A stretch of DNA of 64,000 nucleotides from NCBI RefSeq assembly GCF_003207855.1, contig NZ_NKTZ01000010.1:37111-101110 (forward strand), written 5' to 3'. The first letter of the stretch is position 1. Each line of letters opens with the position of its first letter. This DNA comes from Komagataeibacter rhaeticus (lineage in GTDB: Bacteria > Pseudomonadota > Alphaproteobacteria > Acetobacterales > Acetobacteraceae). The notes under the pieces were generated by a model, which ran no database searches, was not told the origin of the DNA, and was given only the letters and a program-made list of their open reading frames with translations. This document shows, in pieces, positions 1 to 8,580 of this stretch. Made by a program: the position numbers and the translations under genes.

Positions 1-60
1 GCCGTGCGCCACCGCGCGGTAACCGCACAGGCCAGCCGCGCCGCCCCGCCGGTGCAGTAA
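1..60 (+). CDS. C-terminal tail of an unidentified gene
   Basis: The first 57 bases read in one frame as AVRHRAVTAQASRAAPPVQ and then stop with TAA, and a hairpin terminator follows about 75 bases later. That is what the last codons of a rightward gene cut by the window edge would look like. Nineteen residues do not allow a family assignment, and an open frame this short could be chance in GC-rich DNA. Confidence 0.35.
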   Translation, partial: AVRHRAVTAQASRAAPPVQ

Positions 61-134
61 CCCCGGCCCGTTCGGGCCATACCGGCACCAGGCCGGGATA
101 CGGGCCACCACCTGCCCGCCCGCACGGGGTCCAC

Positions 135-156
135 CCCGCCGCGTGGCGGGCTTTTT
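135..156 (+). terminator. Intrinsic terminator
   Basis: CCCGCC and GGCGGG arms with a GCGT loop are followed directly by CTTTTT. It would end the gene running in from the left edge and insulate the AT-rich leader of the restriction locus. Confidence 0.6.
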
Positions 157-332
157 CATGCATAAGCGGCCCTGCCGGCCGGACGATGCGATATCGCAAC
201 ATGTCCGTGAATTTTTCAGGATGGGGGACTGGATTTTTTTATACTGGTCAGATTATATGAAAAACGGAATGAAACAGTTCTCCATGCAGGAAAATATGGC
301 CTGTATCCGTTTTTTTTAATAGCGAGCGGCTT

Positions 333-914
333 GTGACAGATATTTTCTATAGTAGATATTTTGACGCCCTGCAGGCATGCAGGGGCCACTCCAGGGATGA
401 TACTGTCGAACGCAATGGAATATCCGGCGAGGCCCTGAATGACCGGTATGGACCCGATCTTGATAATATCTATACTTTCCTGAAAAAACTGGCCCACAGG
501 GTCGCACTGTGCGCGGACGGCCTGAATGACGGCCGGGCCGGTTACCTGGAATGGCATAACGACAAAGGCATGCCGAAACGGATCGATTCCGAAACAGGAT
601 TCAATACCGAGCCATGGATCCGTCTCTACCCCCACGTCGCAACCGACAAGGTGGCATACCGGCTGAGGATTACCACCAACCTGAATGGCAGGTCCGTGCG
701 GGCCTTCACGCTTGGCATGCTGGCAGCCAGCCCCAGGATGAAGTCTGTGGCGCTTGAGGAAGTCGACGCCAGTGAACTGGCCGATGCCAGTGGCAACATA
801 TCCATGGATACGCTTGTGAAATGGTGCTGCGGGGCCATGACAAAACTTCCGGCCTATACCAGCCCGTTCAAAAAGATCGAAGACAATACAAGCCTGCTCC
901 AGTCCGCCACGTAG
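333..914 (+). CDS. Hypothetical protein encoded before mcrBC
   Basis: 193 residues with a GTG start; I do not recognise the family. The protein looks soluble, with no signal peptide or membrane segment. It is followed after 6 bases by the McrB-type ATPase, whose end overlaps mcrC, so the three genes are very probably one transcript. Because the ATPase lacks the N-terminal part that recognises modified DNA in E. coli McrB, this protein is a candidate for the separate target-recognition subunit; that role is inferred from position only. The 170 bases before it are AT-rich and probably hold the promoter. The frame stays open to position 273 without a better start, so the N terminus is not certain. 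Confidence 0.7.
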   Translation: MTDIFYSRYFDALQACRGHSRDDTVERNGISGEALNDRYGPDLDNIYTFLKKLAHRVALCADGLNDGRAGYLEWHNDKGMPKRIDSETGFNTEPWIRLYPHVATDKVAYRLRITTNLNGRSVRAFTLGMLAASPRMKSVALEEVDASELADASGNISMDTLVKWCCGAMTKLPAYTSPFKKIEDNTSLLQSAT

Positions 915-920
915 AAAGTC

Positions 921-1904
921 ATGGAACAGCCGCTGAACGTCATTTATTACGGCCCCCCCGGCACAGGCAAGACCCACAAGGTGCAGGGCATCATCGAGAG
1001 GATGCGCAAGGATGGTGAAAGGGAGGATGATTTTTACCGTTTCGTGACGTTCCACCCCTCCTACGCCTATGAAGATTTTGTGGAGGGCATCCGCCCGGGC
1101 GTGACGGAAAACGGACAGGTCGATTACAGCGTCAAGGACGGCGTGTTCAAGGAACTGTGCAACCAGGCGCGCGAAAACCCCACCCAGCCCTATGTCATGG
1201 TCATCGATGAGATAAACCGGGGCAACATCAGCAGCATATTCGGGGAACTGATCACCCTGATCGAGCAGAGCAAGCGCGAATTCATGCCCGGCGGGCTGAG
1301 TGTCACGCTGCCCTATTCGCAGGAGAAGTTCTCGGTACCCGCCAATGTATTCATTTATGGCACCATGAATACGGCCGACCGTTCGCTTACCCTGATCGAC
1401 ACGGCGCTGCGCCGCCGCTTTGAATTCGTGGAAGTCAGCCCCGATCCCGCGCTGCTCGACAAACTGATGGTTCCGGGCGCCAGCAAAGAAAAACCCATCA
1501 ATATCCGGCGCATGCTGGAAGAAATGAACAGGCGCCTGGAGCTGCTGTATGACCATGACCATACCATCGGCCACGCCTATTTCACTGAACTGTGCAAGCT
1601 GCGGGAAGACATGCGCTTTGAGCGGCTGTCGCGGATCATGGAGAAAAAGATCATTCCCCTGCTGGAGGAATACTTCTTTGATGACCTGAAAAAAGCCGCC
1701 ATCGTGCTGGGCGACAACCGGAAAAGCGATCGCGACTGCCGGTTCCTGATTACGGGCAGCACGGCAGAAGACCGCGAAATACTGGACGAAGCCGGCAGGT
1801 CCGTCCACGCCACCTGCAAGCGCAACGCGAAAGCCCTGAACAACCCCGATGCCTATATCGGCATATACGAAACATCGGGCGCGGAGGGCCAGAAAAAGGC
1901 ATGA
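921..1904 (+). CDS. mcrB: McrB-type AAA+ GTPase/ATPase subunit
   Basis: 327 residues of the AAA+ motor of an McrBC restriction complex, which translocates DNA and activates the McrC nuclease. Walker A GPPGTGKT lies at residues 11-18, the Walker B region VIDEINRGN at about 94-102, the McrB signature MNTADRS at 149-155 and the arginine-finger region LRRRFEF at 163-169. The motor begins almost at the first residue. E. coli McrB carries about 160 residues of DNA-binding domain in front of it, and here that part is missing, the short upstream gene taking its place. The stop overlaps the mcrC start by 4 bases. Other AAA_5 proteins share these motifs, but the neighbouring mcrC makes the call firm. 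Confidence 0.85.
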   Translation: MEQPLNVIYYGPPGTGKTHKVQGIIERMRKDGEREDDFYRFVTFHPSYAYEDFVEGIRPGVTENGQVDYSVKDGVFKELCNQARENPTQPYVMVIDEINRGNISSIFGELITLIEQSKREFMPGGLSVTLPYSQEKFSVPANVFIYGTMNTADRSLTLIDTALRRRFEFVEVSPDPALLDKLMVPGASKEKPINIRRMLEEMNRRLELLYDHDHTIGHAYFTELCKLREDMRFERLSRIMEKKIIPLLEEYFFDDLKKAAIVLGDNRKSDRDCRFLITGSTAEDREILDEAGRSVHATCKRNAKALNNPDAYIGIYETSGAEGQKKA

Positions 1905-3463
1905 CACGGGATACGCCCGATCCGTCCGGAAACCCGTTTTATGAATATGAAATCGTAACGCTTGACCGCTGCAGGGCAACCTATGACGATGATCAGGCCA
2001 CGATGGTATTCGAATGGCTGAAGCACGAAGGCCGCGCCGGCGGCCGCGCCCTGCCCCGGCAGCATGACACCAGATCCGACCCATGGGTCGGCACGCCCTT
2101 CCAGCACCGCATGATGGTGGACGGGCGCTGGCAGGTGGTGGATGCGGTCAGGTTTTCAAGCTGGGTCGGTGTGGTGCGCACGCCCTGCGGGGCCCAGATC
2201 GAGATCCTGCCCAAGACGGGCAATGACAGGGGGGCGGACAGGAAAGCGGCGCCTGCCAACACACGCAGGCAGTTCATACAGATGCTGGCCTGCCTGCCGG
2301 AAATGCAGCATATCCGCCATCCCCTGCGGGCACTTGTGGACACGCAGATGGATATGCCGCTGGGTGACATATTCCTCAGCGCCTTCCTGCACAGCGTGGC
2401 CGGCCTTCTGGGCCGGGGCATGCGGCGTGATTATGTCCGGCACGAAGACAACCTGCCCACCCTGCGTGGCAGGCTGTGCATGGCCGCGCAGATGCGCCAC
2501 AACCTGATCCGCCGTGACCGCTTTTACACCCGCCATGACGAATTCAGCGCCAACAGGGCGGAAAACAGGCTGATCCACACCGCCCTGCTCCGCGTGCTGG
2601 AAATGGCGGGAACGGACGCCAACCACAGCCTGACGCGCCGGCTGCTGGTGGCGTTTGATGGCGTGCCCCTGTCCACCGATATTGCCCGTGACATGGAACT
2701 GGTTCGGCATGAGCGGGACATGCATTACTATCACGAAGCCCTGTCCTGGACGGTGTTCATCCTCAACGACCTGTTCCCCCTGACCGCGCGGACAAGGAAA
2801 AACACGGACACGCAGCACGAAGCCGCCTTCATGCTCTTCCCCATGGAATGCGTGTTTGAAAAGGCGGTGGCCGTGGCGCTGGCCACCCAGATGCCGCAGG
2901 GCTACCGGCTGGAGGAACAGTTCACGTCACGCCATCTGGTCACCTGCCTGCCAAAGGCGGGACAGGAACCGGAACAGCGCTTTTCCCTCAGGCCCGACAT
3001 GGTGGTGCTGCAGCCTGACAGCCGTACGGTCTGCATGGTGCTGGACACAAAGTGGAAACGCCCCGTACCTGACGCCTCCGTTCCCCTGGCCTTCCGTGAC
3101 AGCTGGATAAACCAGAGTGACATGTACCAGATGAAGGCCTATGGTGATAATTACCTGAACGAGGGCAATGGTCCCGTTGTGCTGGTCTACCCCCGCACCA
3201 ACAACTTCATTACGGCATCGCAACCCTTTATCTTCAACAGCGCCGACGGCACCGTGGCCGATATGGAAGACAGGCTGCAACTATGGCTTGTGCCCTTCTG
3301 CCTGGACCGGCACATCCTTGTCCTGCCCGATGCGGACGGCAAGGCGGAAAAGGACATGCCGCCTGCGGAAAATGCCCCCCGCCCGCTTGATTTCGGGCAG
3401 TTTATTACCGACACGCCCGCCCGGCGCTATCAGCTGGGCCTGGACATGGGCAGGGCGGACTGA
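1901..3463 (+). CDS. mcrC: McrC-type restriction endonuclease subunit
   Basis: 520 residues, longer than E. coli McrC (about 350). The C-terminal half has a PD-(D/E)xK nuclease core: an aspartate in RPDMVV near residue 365 and LDTKWK with D382 and K384. In the McrBC family this subunit cleaves after the McrB motor has moved on DNA carrying modified cytosines. Translation is coupled to mcrB by an ATGA overlap. The extra N-terminal 150 residues could replace functions of the missing McrB domain. The gene converges on tag, with 89 bases between the stops. Confidence 0.85.
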   Translation: MTRDTPDPSGNPFYEYEIVTLDRCRATYDDDQATMVFEWLKHEGRAGGRALPRQHDTRSDPWVGTPFQHRMMVDGRWQVVDAVRFSSWVGVVRTPCGAQIEILPKTGNDRGADRKAAPANTRRQFIQMLACLPEMQHIRHPLRALVDTQMDMPLGDIFLSAFLHSVAGLLGRGMRRDYVRHEDNLPTLRGRLCMAAQMRHNLIRRDRFYTRHDEFSANRAENRLIHTALLRVLEMAGTDANHSLTRRLLVAFDGVPLSTDIARDMELVRHERDMHYYHEALSWTVFILNDLFPLTARTRKNTDTQHEAAFMLFPMECVFEKAVAVALATQMPQGYRLEEQFTSRHLVTCLPKAGQEPEQRFSLRPDMVVLQPDSRTVCMVLDTKWKRPVPDASVPLAFRDSWINQSDMYQMKAYGDNYLNEGNGPVVLVYPRTNNFITASQPFIFNSADGTVADMEDRLQLWLVPFCLDRHILVLPDADGKAEKDMPPAENAPRPLDFGQFITDTPARRYQLGLDMGRAD

Positions 3464-3505
3464 CGCTGGCACGCCGCCGCGCCTGCCCCGGTGGGCGTGC
3501 CCCGA

Positions 3506-3547
3506 TTAGCATATACCGGTTAGCATGCACCGGTTACCATGCCCTGG
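3506..3547 (+). repeat. Three tandem 14-bp repeats
   Basis: TTAGCATATACCGG, TTAGCATGCACCGG and a decayed TTACCATGCCCTGG follow head to tail in the short space between the convergent mcrC and tag. The first two differ at two positions. No function is evident. Confidence 0.6.
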
Positions 3548-3552
3548 GGCCA

Positions 3553-4131
3553 CTACCGGGCGGGGTGGCGGAAACAGCCGGGTTCATGGTCATGCACCAT
3601 GCCGGCCGCCTGCATCCAGGCATAGGCAATGACCGGCCCCACAAACCGGAACCCCCGCGCCCGTAGCGCCACAGCCATTGCATGGGACAGCGGTGAGGAC
3701 GCCAGTACCCGCCCCGACAGGTTGCGCACCGGTGCCGCGGGCACCATGCCCCATGCAAAACGGGCAAAATCCTCCCCCCCATCGCGCATGGCCACATAGG
3801 CGCGGGCATTGCCAATGGTGGCGCGGATCTTGGCGCGCGCGCGGATGATGCGCGGGTCCGCCATCAGCCGTTCCTCATCCGCCGCATCAAAGCGGGCCAC
3901 GCGGTCGGGGTCGAAACCGGCAAAGGCGGCGCGCAGCCCCTCGCGCCGCCGCAGCACCGTGCGCCATGACAGCCCGGCCTGAAAGCTTTCCAGCACCAGC
4001 ATTTCCCACAGCATGCGGCTGTCATGCACGGGCTGGCCCCATTCGTGGTCGTGATAGGCCATCATCATCGCATCCGCCTGTGCCCAGGCGCAGCGCGGGC
4101 GGGTGGGGTCGGGTGCGGGAGTAATGGCCAT
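3553..4131 (-). CDS. tag: DNA-3-methyladenine glycosylase I
   Basis: 192 residues, close to E. coli Tag (187). It excises 3-methyladenine from alkylated DNA as the first step of base excision repair. Family marks are RCAW near the N terminus, YHDHEWG, and the C-terminal HEPGC; the Cys/His pairs correspond to the structural zinc site of Tag (Cys4, His17, His175, Cys179 in E. coli). The start is set at the ATG giving MAITPA, preceded by GGATC at a suitable distance; the frame runs further upstream, but that part lies inside a dispersed repeat and is not likely coding. Confidence 0.9.
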   Translation of the reverse strand: MAITPAPDPTRPRCAWAQADAMMMAYHDHEWGQPVHDSRMLWEMLVLESFQAGLSWRTVLRRREGLRAAFAGFDPDRVARFDAADEERLMADPRIIRARAKIRATIGNARAYVAMRDGGEDFARFAWGMVPAAPVRNLSGRVLASSPLSHAMAVALRARGFRFVGPVIAYAWMQAAGMVHDHEPGCFRHPAR

Positions 4132-4156
4132 GCAATGATCCATAATAAAAAGAATA

Positions 4157-4237
4157 AAAGTTTTTGGTGAAGCTTTTTCCAAAAAGCTCCAGAGAACGCC
4201 GCCTTTTTGAAAAAAGGCGGCACCCAAAAACTTTTAT
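4157..4237 (+). repeat. Dispersed intergenic repeat, complete copy
   Basis: About 80 bases with outer arms AAAGTTTTTGGTG and CACCCAAAAACTTT enclosing two hairpins: AGCTTTTTCCAAAAAGCT and GCCGCC..GGCGGC. The whole can fold as a three-arm junction. This is the cleanest of at least six copies in the window. Confidence 0.8.
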
Positions 4238-4254
4238 ACGTTTTTCATACGCAT

Positions 4255-4289
4255 AAAAAAACCGGGACCGCATGGTGCGGCCCCGGTTC
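4255..4289 (-). terminator. Intrinsic terminator of sldBA
   Basis: Read on the minus strand, a long stem starting AACCGGGGCCGCA closes on its near-perfect complement and runs into seven T residues, 24 bases after the sldA stop. Confidence 0.85.
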
Positions 4290-4312
4290 CCTCACCCCGC
4301 AGGGGGATCGGA

Positions 4313-6514
4313 TCAGTTCACGTTGTCCAGCGCATAGACCACCAGGTCATCCGTCACCGGCGTCATCATGAAGTGGTGGCCACCGGCCATGATGGCGACA
4401 TACTGCTTGCCCTTGTACTCATACGTCATGGGTGTCGCCTGCCCGCCACCGGGCAGCACGTCGTTCCACACTTCCCGGCCGGTATGGATGTCGAAGGCAT
4501 GGATCATGTTGTCCGTTGTCGCGGCAACAAAGATCAGGCCACCAGCGGTAATGACCGGGCCACCATTATTGGGCGTGCCGATGGTCAGCGGCAGGTGCGT
4601 GGGCAGGCCGAACGGGCCGTTGGCGCGCGCGCTGCCCAGCGGGTGCTGCCACAGTACCTTTTGCGTGTGCATGTCGATGGCGGTGATCATGCCATAGGGC
4701 GGGCGGTTGCACATCATGCCCGTATATTCATCCCAGAACGGCGAGACCACGATGCCGTACGGCGTCTCGGCCATGGCGCCCGCGCCCTCGGCGCCACCGC
4801 CACCGGGCTTGTAGTTGGGGTCATCGACCGGCATCAGGCCAAGCTGGTCGGCCTTCTTGCGGCTGACAAGCTGGTCATACATCGGCGTGTTGTTCCAGTT
4901 GGCGATCAGGATGCCGGTCTTTTCATCATAGGCAACACTGCCCCAGTCGGACCCGCCATTATAGCCGGGATATTCCAGCCACGGCTTGTCAATGCTGGGG
5001 GGCGTGAACTCACCCACATAATGCGCGCGGCGGTATTTCAGGCGGCAGTAAAGCTGGTCGATGGGGGACATACCCCACATGTCGGCTTCCTTGAGCGGGG
5101 CAAAGCCAAGGCGCGGCATGCCCACCGACCAGGGCTGCGTGGGCGCGCGCGGATCACCCGGCACCATGCCCGGCGAGGGCGCGGGCCGTTCTTCCACCGG
5201 CAGCACCGGCTCACCCGTGCGGCGGTCCAGCACGAAGGTCTGGCCACGCTTGGTGGGCATGATCAGCGCGGGCACGCTGCTGCCATCGGGCTTGGTGAAA
5301 TCCATCAGCGTGGGCTGGGAGCCGATGTCGTAATCCCACACATCCTTGTGCACCGTCTGGAACACCCAGCGCGGCTCACCCGTCTTGACATCGATCGCCA
5401 CCACGGCGGAGGAGACCTTGTTTTCCTCCGGTGAACGCATGGCGCTGTAGTAATCGGCGGCCGAATTGCCGGTGGGCACGTAAACCAGCCCCAGCGCGTT
5501 GTCACCAATCATCGCGGCCCAGGAATTGGGGGTGCCACGGCTGTAATGCTCGCCTTCCTTCGGCTCGCCATGTTCATGCGGGCGGTTGACATCCCATGCC
5601 CACAGGAAGCGCCCGGTCTCGGCATCGTAACCACGGATCACGCCCGATGGCGCCCAGCGGCGCTGGCCATCAAGGATTTCCTGGTTGGTGATGATCGCGC
5701 CATTGACGATGGGCGGCGGCGCGGTCTCGGCCACGAAGCCGGGCACGGACTCACCCATCCCCTTCATCAGGTTGACCATGCCGTGCCAGCCAAAGCCCTC
5801 GCACACCTTGCCGTCCTCGCTGTCCACCTCGATCAGGCGTTCATCCAGCGTGGCTTCAAGGATGCGGTGATGGCAGTGCTCGCCTTCCGGCACGGTGGAG
5901 GAAGTGTAGTACACCACCGCCTTGCACGCTGCCGTATACGGAATGCTCTCGTATTTCTCATTGGCGTGGAAATGCCAGACTTCCTTGCCCGTGGCGGGGT
6001 CGATGCGCATCATGTCGTTCAGTGCCGAACACATGTACATCCCGTCACCCACCTTGATGGGCGTGGTTTCGGCCGCCCATTTGTTCACCTGCCCCGGCCC
6101 CGGCTTGCTGCCGGTGTGGTAGATGAAGGCACGCTTGAGGTGGCTGATGTTGGCCGGCGTGATCTGGTCCAGCGGCGAATAGCGCGTGGCTCTGTCATCA
6201 CGGGCATAGCCGGGCCAGTCATCATGGGCGGGGTTGGCCACCACCTGCTCGACCATGGGTGTTGCCTCGCTGGGTTCGGCGGGCGGGCCGTCGGGAATGT
6301 TGGCGGCATTCACACCGGGGGCCTGCGGGCCGTTGGGCGACGGGGCCGAGAACGCATCCGCCGGCGGCGTGGGCTGGGCCGGTGGCACGGTGGCATTGCC
6401 AGTGCCGGGCGGCTGGTCGGCGGGGGGAACCTGCGCAAGGGCCGTGGCACAGGACAGGCCGGTGATGATGGTTGCGCCCAGCAGCAGGCCGCGCGGCATC
6501 GGGGTCCGGGACAT
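4313..6514 (-). CDS. sldA: PQQ-dependent polyol (glycerol/sorbitol) dehydrogenase, large subunit
   Basis: 733 residues. It oxidises polyols such as glycerol, D-sorbitol and D-arabitol in the periplasm with pyrroloquinoline quinone and passes electrons to ubiquinone through the small subunit. A signal peptide covers about residues 1-28. Then comes a proline-rich linker and an eight-bladed quinoprotein propeller with blocks I recognise from Gluconobacter SldA: GQVNKWAAETTPIKVGDG, GVIRGYDAE, KDVWDYDIGSQ, PTKRGQTFVLDRRTG, PGYNGGSDWGS and IMAGGHHFMM. The start is the ATG at 6514, which shares one base with the sldB stop (TAATG); reading further upstream would run into sldB. The separate membrane subunit distinguishes it from one-piece glucose dehydrogenase. 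Confidence 0.9.
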   Translation of the reverse strand: MSRTPMPRGLLLGATIITGLSCATALAQVPPADQPPGTGNATVPPAQPTPPADAFSAPSPNGPQAPGVNAANIPDGPPAEPSEATPMVEQVVANPAHDDWPGYARDDRATRYSPLDQITPANISHLKRAFIYHTGSKPGPGQVNKWAAETTPIKVGDGMYMCSALNDMMRIDPATGKEVWHFHANEKYESIPYTAACKAVVYYTSSTVPEGEHCHHRILEATLDERLIEVDSEDGKVCEGFGWHGMVNLMKGMGESVPGFVAETAPPPIVNGAIITNQEILDGQRRWAPSGVIRGYDAETGRFLWAWDVNRPHEHGEPKEGEHYSRGTPNSWAAMIGDNALGLVYVPTGNSAADYYSAMRSPEENKVSSAVVAIDVKTGEPRWVFQTVHKDVWDYDIGSQPTLMDFTKPDGSSVPALIMPTKRGQTFVLDRRTGEPVLPVEERPAPSPGMVPGDPRAPTQPWSVGMPRLGFAPLKEADMWGMSPIDQLYCRLKYRRAHYVGEFTPPSIDKPWLEYPGYNGGSDWGSVAYDEKTGILIANWNNTPMYDQLVSRKKADQLGLMPVDDPNYKPGGGGAEGAGAMAETPYGIVVSPFWDEYTGMMCNRPPYGMITAIDMHTQKVLWQHPLGSARANGPFGLPTHLPLTIGTPNNGGPVITAGGLIFVAATTDNMIHAFDIHTGREVWNDVLPGGGQATPMTYEYKGKQYVAIMAGGHHFMMTPVTDDLVVYALDNVN

Positions 6515-6900
6515 TACGCGACCTCCCGCACAAGGGTTGAGCGCGCGGCTTCGGCGCGTTTGAGAACAGGCAGGCACGCCAGCACACCCAGGGCCAGCAG
6601 CGTGGGGCCAAACACGCGGGGCAGCAGGCCCCAGCCGTCAAGCCCCACTTCCCACAGCGCCCACAGCCACGTAAAGGCCACGGCGGCAAGATAGAGCAGC
6701 CCGCCGGCCACCCGGCCCATGGCCATGAGAAGGCCCGCCACCGTCACGGCAAGCCCGACAATGACGTAGTACCACGACCCGCCAATAAAGGCGAGTTCCG
6801 CCCCCATGTACAGTAGTGGCAGGCCCAGCAGGATAATGATGACCGCAAGACCCAGCGTCGCCCATCCGGCGGGGGTCTGTGGTGTTACGAAAGCAGACAT
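6514..6900 (-). CDS. sldB: PQQ polyol dehydrogenase, membrane subunit
   Basis: 128 residues, almost all hydrophobic, with four or five membrane spans (about residues 14-32, 38-62, 66-88 and 95-112). It matches in size and pattern the SldB subunit and the N-terminal membrane domain of membrane glucose dehydrogenases, which anchors the catalytic subunit and carries electrons to ubiquinone. A good ribosome site, GGAGGAAC, lies 5 bases before the ATG. It is the first gene of the sldBA operon. Confidence 0.9.
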   Translation of the reverse strand: MSAFVTPQTPAGWATLGLAVIIILLGLPLLYMGAELAFIGGSWYYVIVGLAVTVAGLLMAMGRVAGGLLYLAAVAFTWLWALWEVGLDGWGLLPRVFGPTLLALGVLACLPVLKRAEAARSTLVREVA

Positions 6901-7438
6901 GATGGATGTTCCTCCAGTATCATGATGCGGAGGCTAGTCCCGCCTTCGTTAAACGTGAAAAAACGAAACCGTGAGAGTGGTAACGACTTTATGAGTATTG
7001 TTACACCCTTATCAGTATTCTGCCAAAAATTAACAGCGTGCATTCCGCTTTTGACCAGCAGGTCTGCACTATACGGGCAATTAAATATTAATTTTTACCT
7101 TTCCCGTTCCCTGACGGAACCGTTTCGTATTCAGGACAGTCCGGCATGACCACAGGGCGCCAGCCATGCGATACGGCGCGGCAATCCGCGCGGGAAGGGA
7201 CAGGGCACCGCCGGCATGCCGCTGCCCGCGCCGGTGCGGGTGGAAAAGGCCGGCCGGTAATCACGGGCGCATTCCAGGTGAAGCCCTGCCGCGCAAACGC
7301 CCCGGCCCCTGCCCGCATACGGGGTCAGGCAGGGCGGCAGGCGTGCCCGCATCCCCCATCAGGGCGGCGGAGACGGGGCACATCTATATATGTTCATATA
7401 TAGACAAGGGCGGCACTACCCCATCCATCGTGGTGGTA
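6901..7438. other. 538-bp intergenic region ahead of sldB
   Basis: No gene seen. The part next to sldB (about 6940-7120) is AT-rich and should hold the sldBA promoter. It includes a small inverted repeat, GTTCC CTGAC GGAAC, at 7106-7120. The rest is GC-rich with no codon structure I trust, apart from the AT palindrome listed separately. Confidence 0.5.
7384..7403. promoter_or_regulatory. Perfect AT-rich palindrome
   Basis: CTATATATG-TT-CATATATAG, 9-base arms around two T residues, set in GC-rich DNA 36 bases beyond the end of the first Rrf2 gene. It could be a protein-binding site or a simple cruciform; there is no T-run for a terminator. Confidence 0.4.
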
Positions 7439-7852
7439 TCAGGCCCTCCGGTCCGGCAGGATATCGTTCAGCGTCGTCTCGTCCAGAACCTTGAGGAAGG
7501 CACGCATGGACTGCGCCAGCAGATGACGCAGGCGACATATGTCTGCCAGCAGGCAGTGCTGGCCGTTTTCCGGCTGGCACGCGACAACGGAATCCATGTC
7601 CGTTTCCATCAGCCGCACGATATCACCAATAACGATTTCATGCGGCAGGCACGGCAGCTGCAACCCGCCAGACCGGCCACGACGCGCCACCACCACCCCG
7701 CTATGCGACAGGCGGTTGACGACCTTGACCAGATGGTTGTGGGAAATACCGTGACTGTCGGAAATTTCGTGTACGGATACACGCCGTTCGGGATTACGCG
7801 CCAGATAGACCAGAACGCGGATGGCATAATCTGTATGAAGGGTCAGGCGCAT
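7439..7852 (-). CDS. Rrf2/NsrR-like iron-sulfur regulator (copy 1)
   Basis: 137 residues starting at the conserved MRLTLHTDYAIRVL. The N-terminal winged helix includes the recognition segment SHNHLVKVVNRL and RGRSGG. Three cysteines in the pattern C-x7-C-x5-C follow at about residues 91-105, the place where Rrf2 regulators hold an Fe-S cluster. NsrR relatives sense nitric oxide and repress detoxification genes; the NsrR label rests on overall resemblance, and IscR or RirA roles are less likely. A longer open frame upstream lacks the family start. It is separated by 284 bases from its paralogue and may have its own promoter. Confidence 0.8.
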   Translation of the reverse strand: MRLTLHTDYAIRVLVYLARNPERRVSVHEISDSHGISHNHLVKVVNRLSHSGVVVARRGRSGGLQLPCLPHEIVIGDIVRLMETDMDSVVACQPENGQHCLLADICRLRHLLAQSMRAFLKVLDETTLNDILPDRRA

Positions 7853-8136
7853 GATGGCTTGTCGGTAGCCTCCTTGCGTGGTCTGCCTGATGCGCGCATG
7901 GCTGTGGAAAAGCGCTGCCGTGGCACCGGGCTTCCCGCAACTGGCGTCAGGTCGGTCATGAGCATGTAACGGGACATCCCTACACCGCACGTCTGGAAAT
8001 TGTACATCATGGTACCATATTCATTCCATATGTCGTTATAATTAAAAATTATGTTCCAGGCGCACCAGTACGGACCCGCAATACAGGTTCCGGCAATAAA
8101 AAGCCAGTCCCGCGGCTGTCATATCCGGGCCTGCCG

Positions 8137-8574
8137 TCAGGTTATGTTTCCGCGTTGTCCGGTCTTTCCATGGTCACACAGCATGTCATGCAATGTCAGG
8201 CGGTCCAGCACGGCCATGAAGGCATTCATGGACTTGGAAAACAGTTTCCGCAGGCGGCAGGCATCGGCCAGGATACATTGCTGGCCACTGCCCGGTATGC
8301 ATGAAACAATGGCCGATACATCTGATTCCATCAGCCGCACGACATCACCGATCACGATCTGACGCGGCGTGTGGGCCAGTTCCACACCCCCGTTGCGGCC
8401 CCGGCGCGCCAGCACCACCCCGTTGGTGGACAGGCGGTTGATCACCTTCACCAGATGGTTCTGGGAAATCCGGTGGGTATCCGCAATTTCCTGAATCGCG
8501 ACCCGCCTGCCCGGGTTCTGTCCCAGATAGATCAGGGCGCGAATGGAATAATCGGTGTGGAGTGTCAGGCGCAT
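8137..8574 (-). CDS. Rrf2/NsrR-like iron-sulfur regulator (copy 2)
   Basis: 145 residues, strongly similar to the next gene downstream (same MRLTLHTDY start, QNHLVKVINRL, RRGRNGG) and with the same C-x7-C-x5-C cluster motif. Its ATG lies 6 bases after the stop of the diguanylate cyclase gene, so it is probably the last gene of that operon. A redox- or NO-responsive repressor placed there would tie c-di-GMP turnover to oxygen or nitrosative signals, which is inference. Confidence 0.8.
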   Translation of the reverse strand: MRLTLHTDYSIRALIYLGQNPGRRVAIQEIADTHRISQNHLVKVINRLSTNGVVLARRGRNGGVELAHTPRQIVIGDVVRLMESDVSAIVSCIPGSGQQCILADACRLRKLFSKSMNAFMAVLDRLTLHDMLCDHGKTGQRGNIT

Positions 8575-8580
8575 GCCCCC

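Noticed and set aside
216..2084. 622-codon leftward open frame over the mcrB region
   Set aside because: It lies opposite the unknown gene, mcrB and the start of mcrC, all with real motifs; it has no family features. GC-rich codon use opens the opposite strand.
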